From Rhodococcus maanshanensis NBRC 100610 (GTDB lineage: Bacteria; Actinomycetota; Actinomycetes; Mycobacteriales; Mycobacteriaceae), in the NCBI RefSeq assembly GCF_001894865.1, contig NZ_BCXA01000002.1, positions 186,001 to 250,000 of the forward strand: a stretch of 64,000 bases of DNA, written 5' to 3'. Shown here in pieces: positions 27,121 through 35,261 of this stretch. Positions within the stretch are counted from its first letter, which is position 1, and the number at the start of each line of letters is the position of its first letter. A program made the position numbers and the translations under genes. The notes beneath the pieces were generated by a model, which had not been told where the DNA came from, did not search any database, and was given only the letters and a program-made list of their open reading frames with translations.

Positions 27121-28215
27121 GTGACCTCACTGCCGCGCCTTGACCTGCACGCCGACCCGATCGACCTGACCGCAGCCCTGGTCGACATCCCGAGCGTCTC
27201 GCACGACGAGGCGCTGATCGCGGATGCCGTGGAGGCGGCGCTGCGCGAGCAGACCATCGGCTTCGAGGTGATCCGCAACGGCAACGCGGTGCTCGCGCGC
27301 ACGGATCTGGGACTGCCGAGCCGGGTGATGCTGGCCGGCCACCTGGACACGGTGCCGATCGCCGACAACGTGCCGAGCACGCGCACCGTCGACCCCGAGC
27401 GGGGCGAGCTGCTGCACGGCTGCGGCACCGTCGACATGAAGTCCGGCGATGCGGTGTTCCTGCACCTGGCCGCGACGATCGAGGAACTCGCGCACGACCT
27501 GACGCTGGTGTTCTACGACTGCGAGGAGATCGCGGCCGTGCACAACGGGCTCGGCCGCATCGAACGCGAGCTGCCGCAGTGGCTGCAGGCCGACGTCGCG
27601 GTGCTGGGGGAACCATCGGGCGGGTTCATCGAGGCCGGCTGCCAGGGCACCCTGCGGGTGCGACTGACGACCTCGGGAACCCGCGCGCACTCGGCGCGAT
27701 CCTGGCTGGGGGACAACGCGATCCACAAGTTCGGACCGCTGCTGGCCCGGCTCGCCGACTACCAGGCGCGGTCGGTGGACATCGACGGCTGTGTCTACCG
27801 CGAGGGCCTGTCCGCGGTGCGCATCGCCGGGGGAGTGGCGGGGAACGTGGTGCCCGACGCCGCCGAGGTGGACGTGAACTTCCGGTTCGCGCCCGACCGC
27901 AGCGTTGACCAGGCGATCGAACACGTCCGTGAGGTGGTGGACGGTCTCGGCCTCGGCTTCGAGGTGACGGACAGTTCGGCCGGGGCGCTGCCGGGCCTGG
28001 GCGCACCGGCCGCCGCCGCGCTGATCGGCGCGGCGGGCGGACAGTTCCGCGCGAAGTACGGCTGGACCGACGTCGCCCGGTTCTCGGCGCTCGGCATCCC
28101 GGCCGTCAATTACGGACCCGGAGACCCGAACCTCGCGCACAAGCGGGACGAGCACGTGCCGGTCTCGCAGATCACCGAGGTCACCCGGGTGCTGCGCGGC
28201 TACCTCAGCGCATGA
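27121..28215 (+). CDS. dapE: Succinyl-diaminopimelate desuccinylase
   Basis: 364 residues; M20-family dinuclear zinc peptidase that removes succinate from N-succinyl-LL-diaminopimelate. Metal ligands are visible: His in LAGHLDTVP (near 79), the bridging Asp in DMKSGDAVF (near 105), the catalytic/metal Glu pair in FYDCEEIAA (near 140), and His in [16 protein letters not shown] near the C-terminus. The sequence follows Rv1202 along its length. With dapC and dapD in this window, three steps of the succinylase route lie close together. Confidence 0.96.
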   Translation: MTSLPRLDLHADPIDLTAALVDIPSVSHDEALIADAVEAALREQTIGFEVIRNGNAVLARTDLGLPSRVMLAGHLDTVPIADNVPSTRTVDPERGELLHGCGTVDMKSGDAVFLHLAATIEELAHDLTLVFYDCEEIAAVHNGLGRIERELPQWLQADVAVLGEPSGGFIEAGCQGTLRVRLTTSGTRAHSARSWLGDNAIHKFGPLLARLADYQARSVDIDGCVYREGLSAVRIAGGVAGNVVPDAAEVDVNFRFAPDRSVDQAIEHVREVVDGLGLGFEVTDSSAGALPGLGAPAAAALIGAAGGQFRAKYGWTDVARFSALGIPAVNYGPGDPNLAHKRDEHVPVSQITEVTRVLRGYLSA

Positions 28216-28225
28216 CCGGAACGGG

Positions 28226-28260
28226 TCCGGCCCCACCACGGCGGTCGTGGTGGGGCCGGA
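28226..28260. terminator. Bidirectional stem-loop between dapE and the porin operon
   Basis: Perfect 15-nt arms (TCCGGCCCCACCACG and its complement) around a 5-nt loop, 10 bp past the dapE stop and 15 bp past the stop of the convergent porin gene. Confidence 0.8.
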
Positions 28261-28275
28261 GTCGTCGGGCGGTGG

Positions 28276-28953
28276 CTAGCCGATGCTGAACGGCTGTCCC
28301 CAAAGCGTGGTGCTGCTGGTGATGTTGTCCGTGCTCACCGAGACGGTGGCGTAAGAGCGGGCCTGCGCGTAGCCGGCGCAGCCCTCGACGCCGATCGTGG
28401 AGTCGGCATAGGTGACCGAGCCGGACCTGCCCTTGAACGAGTTCGCGCCGGAGTGGGATTCGTTGCCGTAGCTGTCCTCCTTCTCCAGGTCGAGGAGCCG
28501 GATGTTCTTGGCCTGGCCGGGGCCGATGCTGACGGTGCCGGAGCCCTTGGCGGTCTGCTTGACGCTCTCGCCCTCCCAGCTCGAGGACATCCCGGTGTCG
28601 GCGCCGCCCTTGCCGCCGAGGGTCAGCTGGCAGGCCACCACATAGCCCGCAGTGATGCTGCCGCCCTTGGCATTCGGCCCGGTGACCTCGGCGCCGATTC
28701 GGCCGGACACCCACACGTTGCGGTGCAGCGGGGTCGCGCCCATCGACGGCGAGATGTTGGCGGTCTCGCCGGTACGGGTGATCGTGACGACGGTGCCGTC
28801 GGCGAGGGTCTTGCTGATGGTGCCGTCAGGCAGGGGGACGAAGGTGTCGGCGTTCGCGGCGCCCGCGGACAGGAAGCCGACCGCGACGGCGGTGGCGGCG
28901 CCGACGGCCGAGATCTGCAGCCCGCGACGCAGGCCGGTGGTGCTGGAGTTCAT
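28276..28953 (-). CDS. MspA-family porin
   Basis: 225 residues. The signal peptide ends ...AGAANA, and the mature protein starts DTFVPLPDG, the near-universal N-terminus of MspA porins. Further hallmarks are ANISPSMGATPLHRNVWVSGR, AGYVVACQLTLGG, and the C-terminal ARSYATVSVSTDN...LWGQPFSIG. Octameric mycomembrane channel for small hydrophilic solutes. It sits 12 bp after a second porin gene and is presumably cotranscribed with it. Presence of MspA proteins supports a mycolic-acid outer membrane in the host. Confidence 0.93.
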   Translation of the reverse strand: MNSSTTGLRRGLQISAVGAATAVAVGFLSAGAANADTFVPLPDGTISKTLADGTVVTITRTGETANISPSMGATPLHRNVWVSGRIGAEVTGPNAKGGSITAGYVVACQLTLGGKGGADTGMSSSWEGESVKQTAKGSGTVSIGPGQAKNIRLLDLEKEDSYGNESHSGANSFKGRSGSVTYADSTIGVEGCAGYAQARSYATVSVSTDNITSSTTLWGQPFSIG

Positions 28954-28965
28954 GATTTCGTCTTC

Positions 28966-29631
28966 CTATCCGATGCTGAACGGCTGGCCGTACAGGGTGG
29001 TCTTGGAGTAGTTGTCGCCGACGATCTCGACCACCGTGTAGGAACGGGCCTGGGCGAAGCCGCCGCAGTTCTGGATCTCGAGCTGGGTGTCCTGGTACTG
29101 GACCGAGTACTTGCCGTTCTTCTTGATGTCCTTTCCGGAGACGCCGACGAACTTGACCTGGCCTGCGGAGACCGGGACGGTCAGCGAACCTGAGATCGAT
29201 GGGCCGGAGAGGTCGATGCCCGCGCCGATGGAGCCGCCGAGGCCGGTGATGTCGACCTGGCAGCCGACGATGTAGCCGGTGCTGATCCGCGAGACCCCGT
29301 GCGTCGAGGAGTTGTTGGTGCCCTTGTCGTTGGTCGCGCCGTTCCAGGGGCCGGCCTCGGTCTCCTTGGTGACGCCGGTGACGTCGGCGGTGACCGTGCC
29401 CGAGACCCACGCCGTGCGGCCGGCGCCGTTGGCGGCGAGCGACGGGGAGATCAGGGCGCTCTCGCCGGTGCGGGAGACGACCGCTCCCGGTCCGGCCTTC
29501 TGCCCGTCGGGCAGCGGCACGAAGGTGTCGGCGTGGGCCGCACCGGTGGACATCAGGCCGATCGCCATCGCGGCGGCGGCGACGCCTCCGATGCGGGCGC
29601 CCCGCACCCCGGACACGCTCTTCACACTCAA
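28966..29631 (-). CDS. MspA-family porin (first of a tandem pair)
   Basis: 221 residues. I choose the TTG at 29631, which has a GAGGGG ribosome binding site at 6-nt spacing; a GTG at 29625 is the alternative and a longer frame to 29742 has no signal-like start. The signal peptide is GARIGGVAAAAMAIGLMSTGAAHA and the mature protein begins DTFVPLPDGQ. It shares ISPSLAANGAGRTAWVSG, GYIVGCQVDITGLGG and C-terminal LYGQPFSIG with the downstream porin, so the two are paralogues with different central regions, possibly forming channels of different selectivity or hetero-oligomers. Confidence 0.9.
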   Translation of the reverse strand: MSVKSVSGVRGARIGGVAAAAMAIGLMSTGAAHADTFVPLPDGQKAGPGAVVSRTGESALISPSLAANGAGRTAWVSGTVTADVTGVTKETEAGPWNGATNDKGTNNSSTHGVSRISTGYIVGCQVDITGLGGSIGAGIDLSGPSISGSLTVPVSAGQVKFVGVSGKDIKKNGKYSVQYQDTQLEIQNCGGFAQARSYTVVEIVGDNYSKTTLYGQPFSIG

Positions 29632-29716
29632 TGCAATCCCCTCACAAGGAATCTCGACCGGGCAACTCGGACAACCGAGGCGGGCGGGGCATGTCGTTGC
29701 CACCGCGAACAAGAAG

Positions 29717-29735
29717 TTAGCGAAGGCTAAGCTAC
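29717..29735. promoter_or_regulatory. Weak IdeR/DtxR-like box in a divergent promoter
   Basis: TTAGCGAAGGCTAAGCTAC matches 14 of 19 positions of the IdeR consensus TTAGGTTAGGCTAACCTAA and contains an inverted TTAGC-N4-GCTAA core. It lies between the divergent porin and LOG genes, 86 bp upstream of the porin start. Iron control is only a possibility. Confidence 0.3.
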
Positions 29736-29803
29736 TTTGCAATCGCTTGCTTTGGCGTTTACCCGGTGAAATGGGTCACCCCTGTCGGGATAGCCTTGCT
29801 CGC

Positions 29804-30628
29804 ATGGCACCCGACAAGACGCCCGGCCGGGCCGCGAAGCAGAACACCTCGAAGCGGGGCAGTGCCTCGGTCAAGCACCGCGGACCGATCCTGCTGCGAC
29901 GCGATCGCAAGGTGGGCACGAGCACCACCGATCAGCGGCTGCTCGACCAGCGTGGGCCGACCGACTGGGTGCACACCGATCCGTGGCGGGTGCTCCGGAT
30001 CCAGAGCGAGTTCGTCGAGGGTTTCGGTGCGCTGGCGGAGGTGCCGCGGGCGGTGACGGTGTTCGGTTCCGCCCGAACCGGGTCCGATCACCCCGAGTAC
30101 ACCGCGGGTCGCGAACTCGGCGCCGCGTTGGCCGAGGCCGGGTACGCCGTCATCACCGGCGGCGGCCCCGGCGTGATGGAGGCCGCGAACCGCGGCGCCA
30201 GCGAGTCGGGCGGCTACTCGATCGGGCTCGGGATCGAGCTGCCGTTCGAGCAGGGCCTGAACGAGTGGGTCGACCTCGGCATCAACTTCCGGTACTTCTT
30301 CGCCCGCAAGACCATGTTCGTCAAGTACTCGCAGGCCTTCATCTGTCTGCCTGGCGGGTTCGGCACCCTGGACGAGCTGTTCGAGGCGCTGACCCTCGTG
30401 CAGACCCGCAAGGTCACCCGGTTCCCGATCGTGCTGTTCGGCACGGAGTACTGGTCCGGCCTGGTCCAGTGGATCAAGACGACGCTGGTGGAGAGCGGCA
30501 AGATCTCCGAGGGTGACGTCGAACTGCTGCACGTGACCGACAGCGTCGAGGAGGCCGTGCGCATCGTCGTCGAGTCGCAGCACGGCGTCGACGCCGCCGA
30601 GCTGATGGGCACCGAGGAGGAGTGGTGA
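29804..30628 (+). CDS. LOG family protein (first of a tandem pair)
   Basis: 274 residues; the first 60 are a basic extension rich in Lys/Ser/Arg not seen in short LOG proteins. The Rossmann-like LOG domain has GGGPGVMEAANRGA (near 126-139) and the phosphate/active-site motif PGGFGTLDE (near 184-192), the PGGxGTxxE signature of cytokinin-activating phosphoribohydrolases (family TIGR00730). It would cleave nucleoside 5'-monophosphates to base and ribose 5-phosphate. TAGCCT stands 7 nt before ATG, indicating a leaderless mRNA. It overlaps the next LOG gene. Confidence 0.88.
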   Translation: MAPDKTPGRAAKQNTSKRGSASVKHRGPILLRRDRKVGTSTTDQRLLDQRGPTDWVHTDPWRVLRIQSEFVEGFGALAEVPRAVTVFGSARTGSDHPEYTAGRELGAALAEAGYAVITGGGPGVMEAANRGASESGGYSIGLGIELPFEQGLNEWVDLGINFRYFFARKTMFVKYSQAFICLPGGFGTLDELFEALTLVQTRKVTRFPIVLFGTEYWSGLVQWIKTTLVESGKISEGDVELLHVTDSVEEAVRIVVESQHGVDAAELMGTEEEW

Positions 30629-31170
30629 GCCCGATGCGCACCATCTGTGTGTATTGCGCCTCCGGGCCGGTCGACGATTCTTACCTGGCGCTCGCGGCGG
30701 AACTGGGTACCGAGATCGGCCGACGCGGGCTGCGGCTGGTCTCCGGCGGCGGCAATGTCTCGATGATGGGGGCGGTGGCCGAGGCCACCCGCGACGCAGG
30801 CGGCTGGACCATCGGTGTCATCCCGAAGGCGTTGGTGCACAGGGAGGTTGCCGATACCGATGCCGACGAACTGATCGTCACCGACACCATGCGCCAGCGC
30901 AAGCAGGTCATGGAGGACCGCGCCGATGCCTTCATCACCCTGCCGGGTGGGATCGGCACGCTCGAGGAACTCTTCGAGACCTGGACGGCGGGCTACCTGG
31001 GCATGCATGCCAAGCCGGTGGTCCTGCTCGACCCGGTCGGGCACTACTCCGGGCTGTTGAACTGGCTGGACGGATTGCGCGACGGCGGCTTCGTGCAGCA
31101 GCGGGCCCTCGACGGGCTGCTCGTGACGTCCGGGGTCGGCGAGGCGCTCGACGCCTGCACCACCCCGTGA
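30625..31170 (+). CDS. LOG family protein, cytokinin riboside phosphate phosphoribohydrolase type
   Basis: 181 residues from the GTG at 30625 that overlaps the previous stop (GTGA) 4 nt after a GAGGAGG ribosome binding site; ATG 30634 is also possible. Single LOG domain: VSGGGNVSMMGAVAEA, MRQRKQVMEDRADAF and PGGIGTLEELFE. This is the orthologue of Rv1205, the mycobacterial LOG enzyme linked to cytokinin and aldehyde release. Active-site Arg and Glu residues of the family are present. Confidence 0.92.
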   Translation: MSPMRTICVYCASGPVDDSYLALAAELGTEIGRRGLRLVSGGGNVSMMGAVAEATRDAGGWTIGVIPKALVHREVADTDADELIVTDTMRQRKQVMEDRADAFITLPGGIGTLEELFETWTAGYLGMHAKPVVLLDPVGHYSGLLNWLDGLRDGGFVQQRALDGLLVTSGVGEALDACTTP

Positions 31171-31192
31171 TCGCCGGTGCCTGGATGCCACT

Positions 31193-32086
31193 ATGAAGCC
31201 CATGACCGAACCCCACCTCGCGGCCTCGCCGACCCTGTGCGGCAAGCCGGTGGCGACCGATCGGGCCCTGGTGATGGCGATCGTCAACCGCACCCCGGAT
31301 TCGTTCTACGACAAGGGCGCCACCTTCACCGATGAGGCGGCCATGGCGGCCGTCCACCGGGCGGTCGACGAGGGCGCGGACCTGGTCGACATCGGCGGCG
31401 TCAAGGCGGGGCCAGGCGACGAGGTGGACACTGCCGAGGAGATCCGCCGGGTGGTGCCGTTCGTCGAGGCGATCCGCGCTCGGTACCCGGACCTGCTGAT
31501 CTCCGTGGACACCTGGCGCGGCCCCGTCGCCCGGCTGGCGTGCGGTGCGGGCGCCGACCTGATCAACGACACCTGGGCCGGTGCCGATCCGACGTTGGTC
31601 GAGGTGGCGGCCGAGCTGGGCGCCGGATATGTCTGCTCGCACACCGGCGGCGCCGTGCCCCGGACCCGGCCGCACCGGGTCCGCTACACGGACGTCGTCG
31701 CGGACGTGGTCGACGAGGTGGTGACGGCGGCGCAGCGGGCGCGCGATCTCGGCGTCCCCGCCGACGGGATCCTCATCGATCCGACCCACGATTTCGGCAA
31801 AAACACCTTCCACGGGCTCGAGTTGTTGCGGCGCGTGGACGTTCTTGTAAACACCGGGTGGCCTGTCCTGATGGCACTGAGCAACAAGGATTTTATCGGG
31901 GAGACTCTAGGTGTAGAACTCGCCGAGCGGTTGGAGGGTACGTTGGCAGCGACAGCATTGGCAGCCGCAGAAGGTGCCCGGGTCTTCAGGGTCCACGAGG
32001 TCGCGTCCACCAGACGAGTGGTCGACATGGTCGCCGCGATCATCGGCACCAGGGCGCCGGCCCGCACGGTTCGGGGGCTGGCATGA
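31193..32086 (+). CDS. folP2: Dihydropteroate synthase homologue FolP2
   Basis: 297 residues (ATG 31193; ATG 31202 is possible). TIM-barrel pterin-binding family: VMAIVNRTPDSFYDKG at the N-terminal pterin loop, DIGGVKAGPGDEVDTAEE, ISVDTWRGPVARLA, DLINDTWAG, IDPTHDFGKN and the C-terminal FRVHEVAS. It matches mycobacterial FolP2 (Rv1207), which keeps the fold but, in M. leprae, was reported not to act as a dihydropteroate synthase, so the reaction here is uncertain. Its stop overlaps the gpgS start, an arrangement shared with Mycobacterium. Confidence 0.93.
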   Translation: MKPMTEPHLAASPTLCGKPVATDRALVMAIVNRTPDSFYDKGATFTDEAAMAAVHRAVDEGADLVDIGGVKAGPGDEVDTAEEIRRVVPFVEAIRARYPDLLISVDTWRGPVARLACGAGADLINDTWAGADPTLVEVAAELGAGYVCSHTGGAVPRTRPHRVRYTDVVADVVDEVVTAAQRARDLGVPADGILIDPTHDFGKNTFHGLELLRRVDVLVNTGWPVLMALSNKDFIGETLGVELAERLEGTLAATALAAAEGARVFRVHEVASTRRVVDMVAAIIGTRAPARTVRGLA

Positions 32087-33009
32087 GGGCGAGCACGAGC
32101 GGTGAGCGCGTCTGGTCAGAGGCGAACAGTTGGGACCACCCGGCCTGGAGCATCGCCGACCTGATCGCGGCGAAGGCAGGCCGGACGGTGTCGGTGGTGT
32201 TGCCCGCGCTGAACGAGGAGAAGACGGTCTCCGCGGTGGTGGACACCATCCATCCGCTGCTCGGCAGTCTGGTGGACGAGCTGATCGTGCTCGACTCCGG
32301 TTCCACCGACGAGACCGCGGAGCGGGCCGCGGCCGCGGGCGCAACCGTGGTCAGCCGTGAGCAGGCGGTGCCGGGACTCGCGCCGGTACCCGGCAAGGGC
32401 GAGGTGCTGTGGCGCTCGATCGCGGCGAGCACGGGCGACCTGATCGCCTTCGTCGATTCCGACCTGATCAACCCCGATCCGGAGTTCGTGCCGAAGCTGC
32501 TGGGGCCGCTGCTCACCGTCGACGGCATCCATCTCGTGAAGGGGTACTACCGGCGGCCGCTGCGGGTCAGCGGGACCGAGGATGCGAACGGCGGCGGCCG
32601 GGTCACGGAGTTGGTCGCGCGGCCGCTGCTCGCGGCGATGCGGCCCGAGCTGACCTCGGTGCTGCAACCTCTCGGTGGTGAGTACGCGGGGACACGGGAG
32701 CTGCTGTCCGCGGTGCCGTTCGCGCCCGGATACGGGGTGGAGATCGGGCTGCTGCTCGACACCTACGACCGGCTCGGGCTCAGCGCCATCGGCCAGGTGA
32801 ACCTGGGGGTGCGCAAGCACCGCAACCGGCCGCTGGTCGAGCTCGGCGTGATGAGCAGGCAGATCATCGGCACCATGCTCCGCCGGTGCGGTATCGAGGA
32901 TTCCGGAGCCGGGCTGACGCAGTTCCTCGCCGACGGCGACTCGTTCGTGCCGGTGACCACCGAGGTGTCGCTGGCGGACCGGCCGCCGATGAACACGCTC
33001 AGGCCGTAG
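32083..33009 (+). CDS. gpgS: Glucosyl-3-phosphoglycerate synthase
   Basis: 308 residues, GT-A fold, family GT81. It makes glucosyl-3-phosphoglycerate, the first intermediate of the methylglucose lipopolysaccharides that bind fatty acids in mycolata. VVLPALNEEKTV binds the nucleotide sugar, the metal motif is DSD at 125-127 (FVDSDLINP), and LKGYYRRP-like (VKGYYRRPL) and VLQPLGGEYAGTREL follow. Matches Rv1208. It sits directly upstream of a DivIVA-domain gene and near glgM/glgC, with which it draws on glucose-1-phosphate-derived donors. Confidence 0.95.
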   Translation: MRASTSGERVWSEANSWDHPAWSIADLIAAKAGRTVSVVLPALNEEKTVSAVVDTIHPLLGSLVDELIVLDSGSTDETAERAAAAGATVVSREQAVPGLAPVPGKGEVLWRSIAASTGDLIAFVDSDLINPDPEFVPKLLGPLLTVDGIHLVKGYYRRPLRVSGTEDANGGGRVTELVARPLLAAMRPELTSVLQPLGGEYAGTRELLSAVPFAPGYGVEIGLLLDTYDRLGLSAIGQVNLGVRKHRNRPLVELGVMSRQIIGTMLRRCGIEDSGAGLTQFLADGDSFVPVTTEVSLADRPPMNTLRP

Positions 33010-33064
33010 GGCGGCGGGTCACCACGTTGCGGCGCTTGTCGGACGGCCGTGACAGGATCGGATC

Positions 33065-33376
33065 ATGTTCACGGTGCTGCTCTATCTGCTGATCATGGCG
33101 CTGGTCGGAGGGCTGTTGTTCCTGGCGGCCTCGGCGGTGTTCGGGCGCGGTGAGGAGATGGCCCCGCTGCCGCCGGGGACCACCGCCACCATGCTCCCGG
33201 CAGAGGACGTCACAGGGGCGGACGTCCGCGCGCTGCGGTTCCAGCAGACCGTGCGTGGGTACAAGGCCGCCGAGGTGGACTGGGCATTGGATCGGTTGGG
33301 GCGCGAGATCGATTCGCTGCGGAGCGAATTGGCGAGCCTGCGCGAGGCGCCGGTCTCCGGGCAGGAGGAGTCATGA
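33065..33376 (+). CDS. Small DivIVA-domain membrane protein
   Basis: 103 residues (Rv1209-like). One N-terminal transmembrane helix (LLYLLIMALVGGLLFLAASAVFG), a short linker, and then a DivIVA N-terminal-type motif FQQTVRGYKAAEVDWALDRLGREIDSL that continues as a coiled coil. This suggests membrane-bound recruitment to curved membrane or an interaction with the polar growth machinery, which is inferred from the domain. CAGGAT lies 6 nt before ATG. It overlaps tagA by 4 bp. Confidence 0.85.
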   Translation: MFTVLLYLLIMALVGGLLFLAASAVFGRGEEMAPLPPGTTATMLPAEDVTGADVRALRFQQTVRGYKAAEVDWALDRLGREIDSLRSELASLREAPVSGQEES

Positions 33377-33957
33377 GCGCGGACGCGTCCTATGACGGCC
33401 GGACCCGGTGCCCGTGGGCGGTCGACGGGTCGGGATCGCGGATCTACCGCGACTACCACGACGAGGAATGGGGAGTGCCCCTGCGCGGTCGGGACGAGCT
33501 CTTCGAGCGGCTGTGCCTGGAGGCCTTCCAGTCCGGGCTGTCCTGGATCACCGTGCTCCGCAAGCGGGAGGCCTTCCGCTCCGCGTTCGCGGGCTTCGAC
33601 GTCGAGACGGTGGCCGGGTTCGGGGCCGACGATGTCGAGCGGCTGCTCGCCGATCCGGGAATCGTCCGCAATCGGGCGAAGATCGAGGCCTGCATCTCGA
33701 ATGCGCGGGCCGTTCTCGAGATGACGGACACCGATCTCGACGCGCTGCTCTGGTCGTTTGCACCCGAGCCACGCCCGGGCCGGTTGCGGACCGTCGACGA
33801 GGTGCCCGCGGTGACCGCGGAGTCGAAGGCGATGGCCAAGGAACTCAAGCGCAGGGGGTTCAAGTTTGTGGGTCCCACCACGGCATATGCCCTGATGCAG
33901 GCGACAGGGATGGTCGACGATCACGTGCTCGATTGCTGGGTCGAGGTGCGTCGCTGA
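33373..33957 (+). CDS. tagA: DNA-3-methyladenine glycosylase I
   Basis: 194 residues. Removes 3-methyladenine from alkylated DNA. TAG family signatures: RCPWAVDGS with the N-terminal zinc cysteine, YHDEEWGVPL, LCLEAFQSGLSWITVLRKREAFR (catalytic Glu and aromatic pocket), the helix-hairpin region PGIVRNRAKIEACI, FKFVGPTTAYALMQATGMVDDH with the zinc histidine and C-terminal Cys. Starts inside the end of the DivIVA-domain gene (ATGA). Orthologue of Rv1210. Confidence 0.95.
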   Translation: MSADASYDGRTRCPWAVDGSGSRIYRDYHDEEWGVPLRGRDELFERLCLEAFQSGLSWITVLRKREAFRSAFAGFDVETVAGFGADDVERLLADPGIVRNRAKIEACISNARAVLEMTDTDLDALLWSFAPEPRPGRLRTVDEVPAVTAESKAMAKELKRRGFKFVGPTTAYALMQATGMVDDHVLDCWVEVRR

Positions 33958-34041
33958 GCCTGGTTTCCGGTCCGCATTCGATCGGAAACGAGACTCAGGT
34001 TCCCGGCATTCCTTGCAATAGGGAAGAATGGCACATGTGAT

Positions 34042-34062
34042 CCCCGACAACAGCTGTCGGGG
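34042..34062. terminator. Stem-loop after tagA
   Basis: CCCCGACA and TGTCGGGG pair perfectly around ACAGC, 84 bp past tagA and 58 bp before the next start. A smaller GTTTCCG/CGGAAAC inverted pair lies at 33963-33989. Confidence 0.5.
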
Positions 34063-34119
34063 TACCGACGGTAAGCCTAGGCGCAGAGCTTGTCAGCGCA
34101 GATCTGGAGGGAGCAGGTA

Positions 34120-34287
34120 ATGGCGGCCATGAAGCCCCGGACCGGTGACGGTCCCCTCGAAGCCACCAAGGAAGGGCGAGGAATCGTCATGCGGGTTCCG
34201 CTCGAGGGTGGAGGTCGGCTCGTCGTCGAGCTGACCCCGGAAGAAGCCGCCGCGCTCGGAGACGAGCTGAAGGGCGTCACCAGCTAA
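34120..34287 (+). CDS. Conserved 55-residue protein, DUF3117
   Basis: Starts MAAMKPRTGDGPLEATKEGR and continues VMRVPLEGGGRLVVELTPEE, the nearly invariant sequence of actinobacterial DUF3117 proteins (positional equivalent of Rv1211). A GGAGGGAGCAGG ribosome binding site fixes the ATG at 34120. Function unknown; extreme conservation of a tiny basic/acidic protein suggests binding to a core cellular component. Confidence 0.92.
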   Translation: MAAMKPRTGDGPLEATKEGRGIVMRVPLEGGGRLVVELTPEEAAALGDELKGVTS

Positions 34288-34403
34288 CTCCTGGAATGGT
34301 TCGATACGGCGACCTTGCCGGACTCGAACCCTCAGGCATACGGCCCCGCTTGCCACCTCGGCTCGCGGGGTCTTTGCGGTGCAATCGACAGAGAGGCGGA
34401 CCG

Positions 34404-35261
34404 ATGCTGGCCGATGTCGTCGGGCTGCTCGCCTGCCCGCATTGCGGCGGTGGGCTCGACGTCGCCGACCGCACCCTGCTGTGTGAACAGGGACACAGCT
34501 TCGACATCGCCAGGCAGGGCTACGTCAGCCTGTTGTCCGGGGCCGCGAAGTTCACCGGCGACAGCGCCGAGATGATCGCGGCCCGTGCCCGATTCCTCGA
34601 CGGCCACCATTTCGACCCGCTGATGGACGCGGTGGCCCGCGCCTGCGCCACCGATGCCCCTGCCGACCCGGCGGTGCTCGAGGTCGGCGCGGGTACGGGC
34701 CACTACCTCGCGGCCGTCCTCGACGCCCTGCCCGCCGCGCAGGGCATCGGCGTCGACGTCTCCAAGCCCGCCGCGCGATGGCTCGCTCGCAGCCATCCGC
34801 GGGCGGCGTCGGTGGTCGCCGACATCTGGACCCAGCTGCCGGTCCGCGCTCACGCCCTCAGTCATGTGCTGTCGATCTTCGCCCCGCGCAACGCCGCGGA
34901 GCTGCGCCGGGTGCTGCGGCAGGACGGAACGCTGATCGTGCTCACCCCGACGGATCGGCACCTGCGTGAACTCGTGGACCTGCTCGGCCTGGTCCGGGTG
35001 GACGAGAACAAGACGGTGCGCCTCGGCGCCAGCATGGCCGGGCACTTCGAGAGGGTGGACCGGGTTGCGGTCGAGTACCCGATGACGCTCGCGCGCACCG
35101 ATGTCGACAGCCTGATCGCGATGGGTCCGTCCGCGCGTCACCTCGGCGACGAGGCGAGGGCGCAGCGCATTGCCAGCTTGCCCGAGTCCTCGACGGTGAC
35201 GGCCTCCGTCACGATCAGCAGCTACCGCCCGGTCCCGGAGGCGGGCGCAGACCCGGTGTAG
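34404..35261 (+). CDS. Putative rRNA (guanine-N1) methyltransferase, RlmA/TlrB-like
   Basis: 285 residues. The N-terminal zinc finger CPHCGGGL...CEQGHSFD (Cys11, Cys14, Cys28, His32) and AKFTGDSAEMIAARARFLDGHHFDPL are hallmarks of RlmA(I)/RlmA(II), which methylate G745/G748 of 23S rRNA helix 35. A SAM-binding motif VLEVGAGTGHYLAAV follows (near 93-107), then the VLSIFAPRNAAELRRVL region. In actinobacteria, TlrB-type members give resistance to mycinosylated macrolides. Its 3' end overlaps that of glgM on the other strand by 40 bp. Confidence 0.87.
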   Translation: MLADVVGLLACPHCGGGLDVADRTLLCEQGHSFDIARQGYVSLLSGAAKFTGDSAEMIAARARFLDGHHFDPLMDAVARACATDAPADPAVLEVGAGTGHYLAAVLDALPAAQGIGVDVSKPAARWLARSHPRAASVVADIWTQLPVRAHALSHVLSIFAPRNAAELRRVLRQDGTLIVLTPTDRHLRELVDLLGLVRVDENKTVRLGASMAGHFERVDRVAVEYPMTLARTDVDSLIAMGPSARHLGDEARAQRIASLPESSTVTASVTISSYRPVPEAGADPV

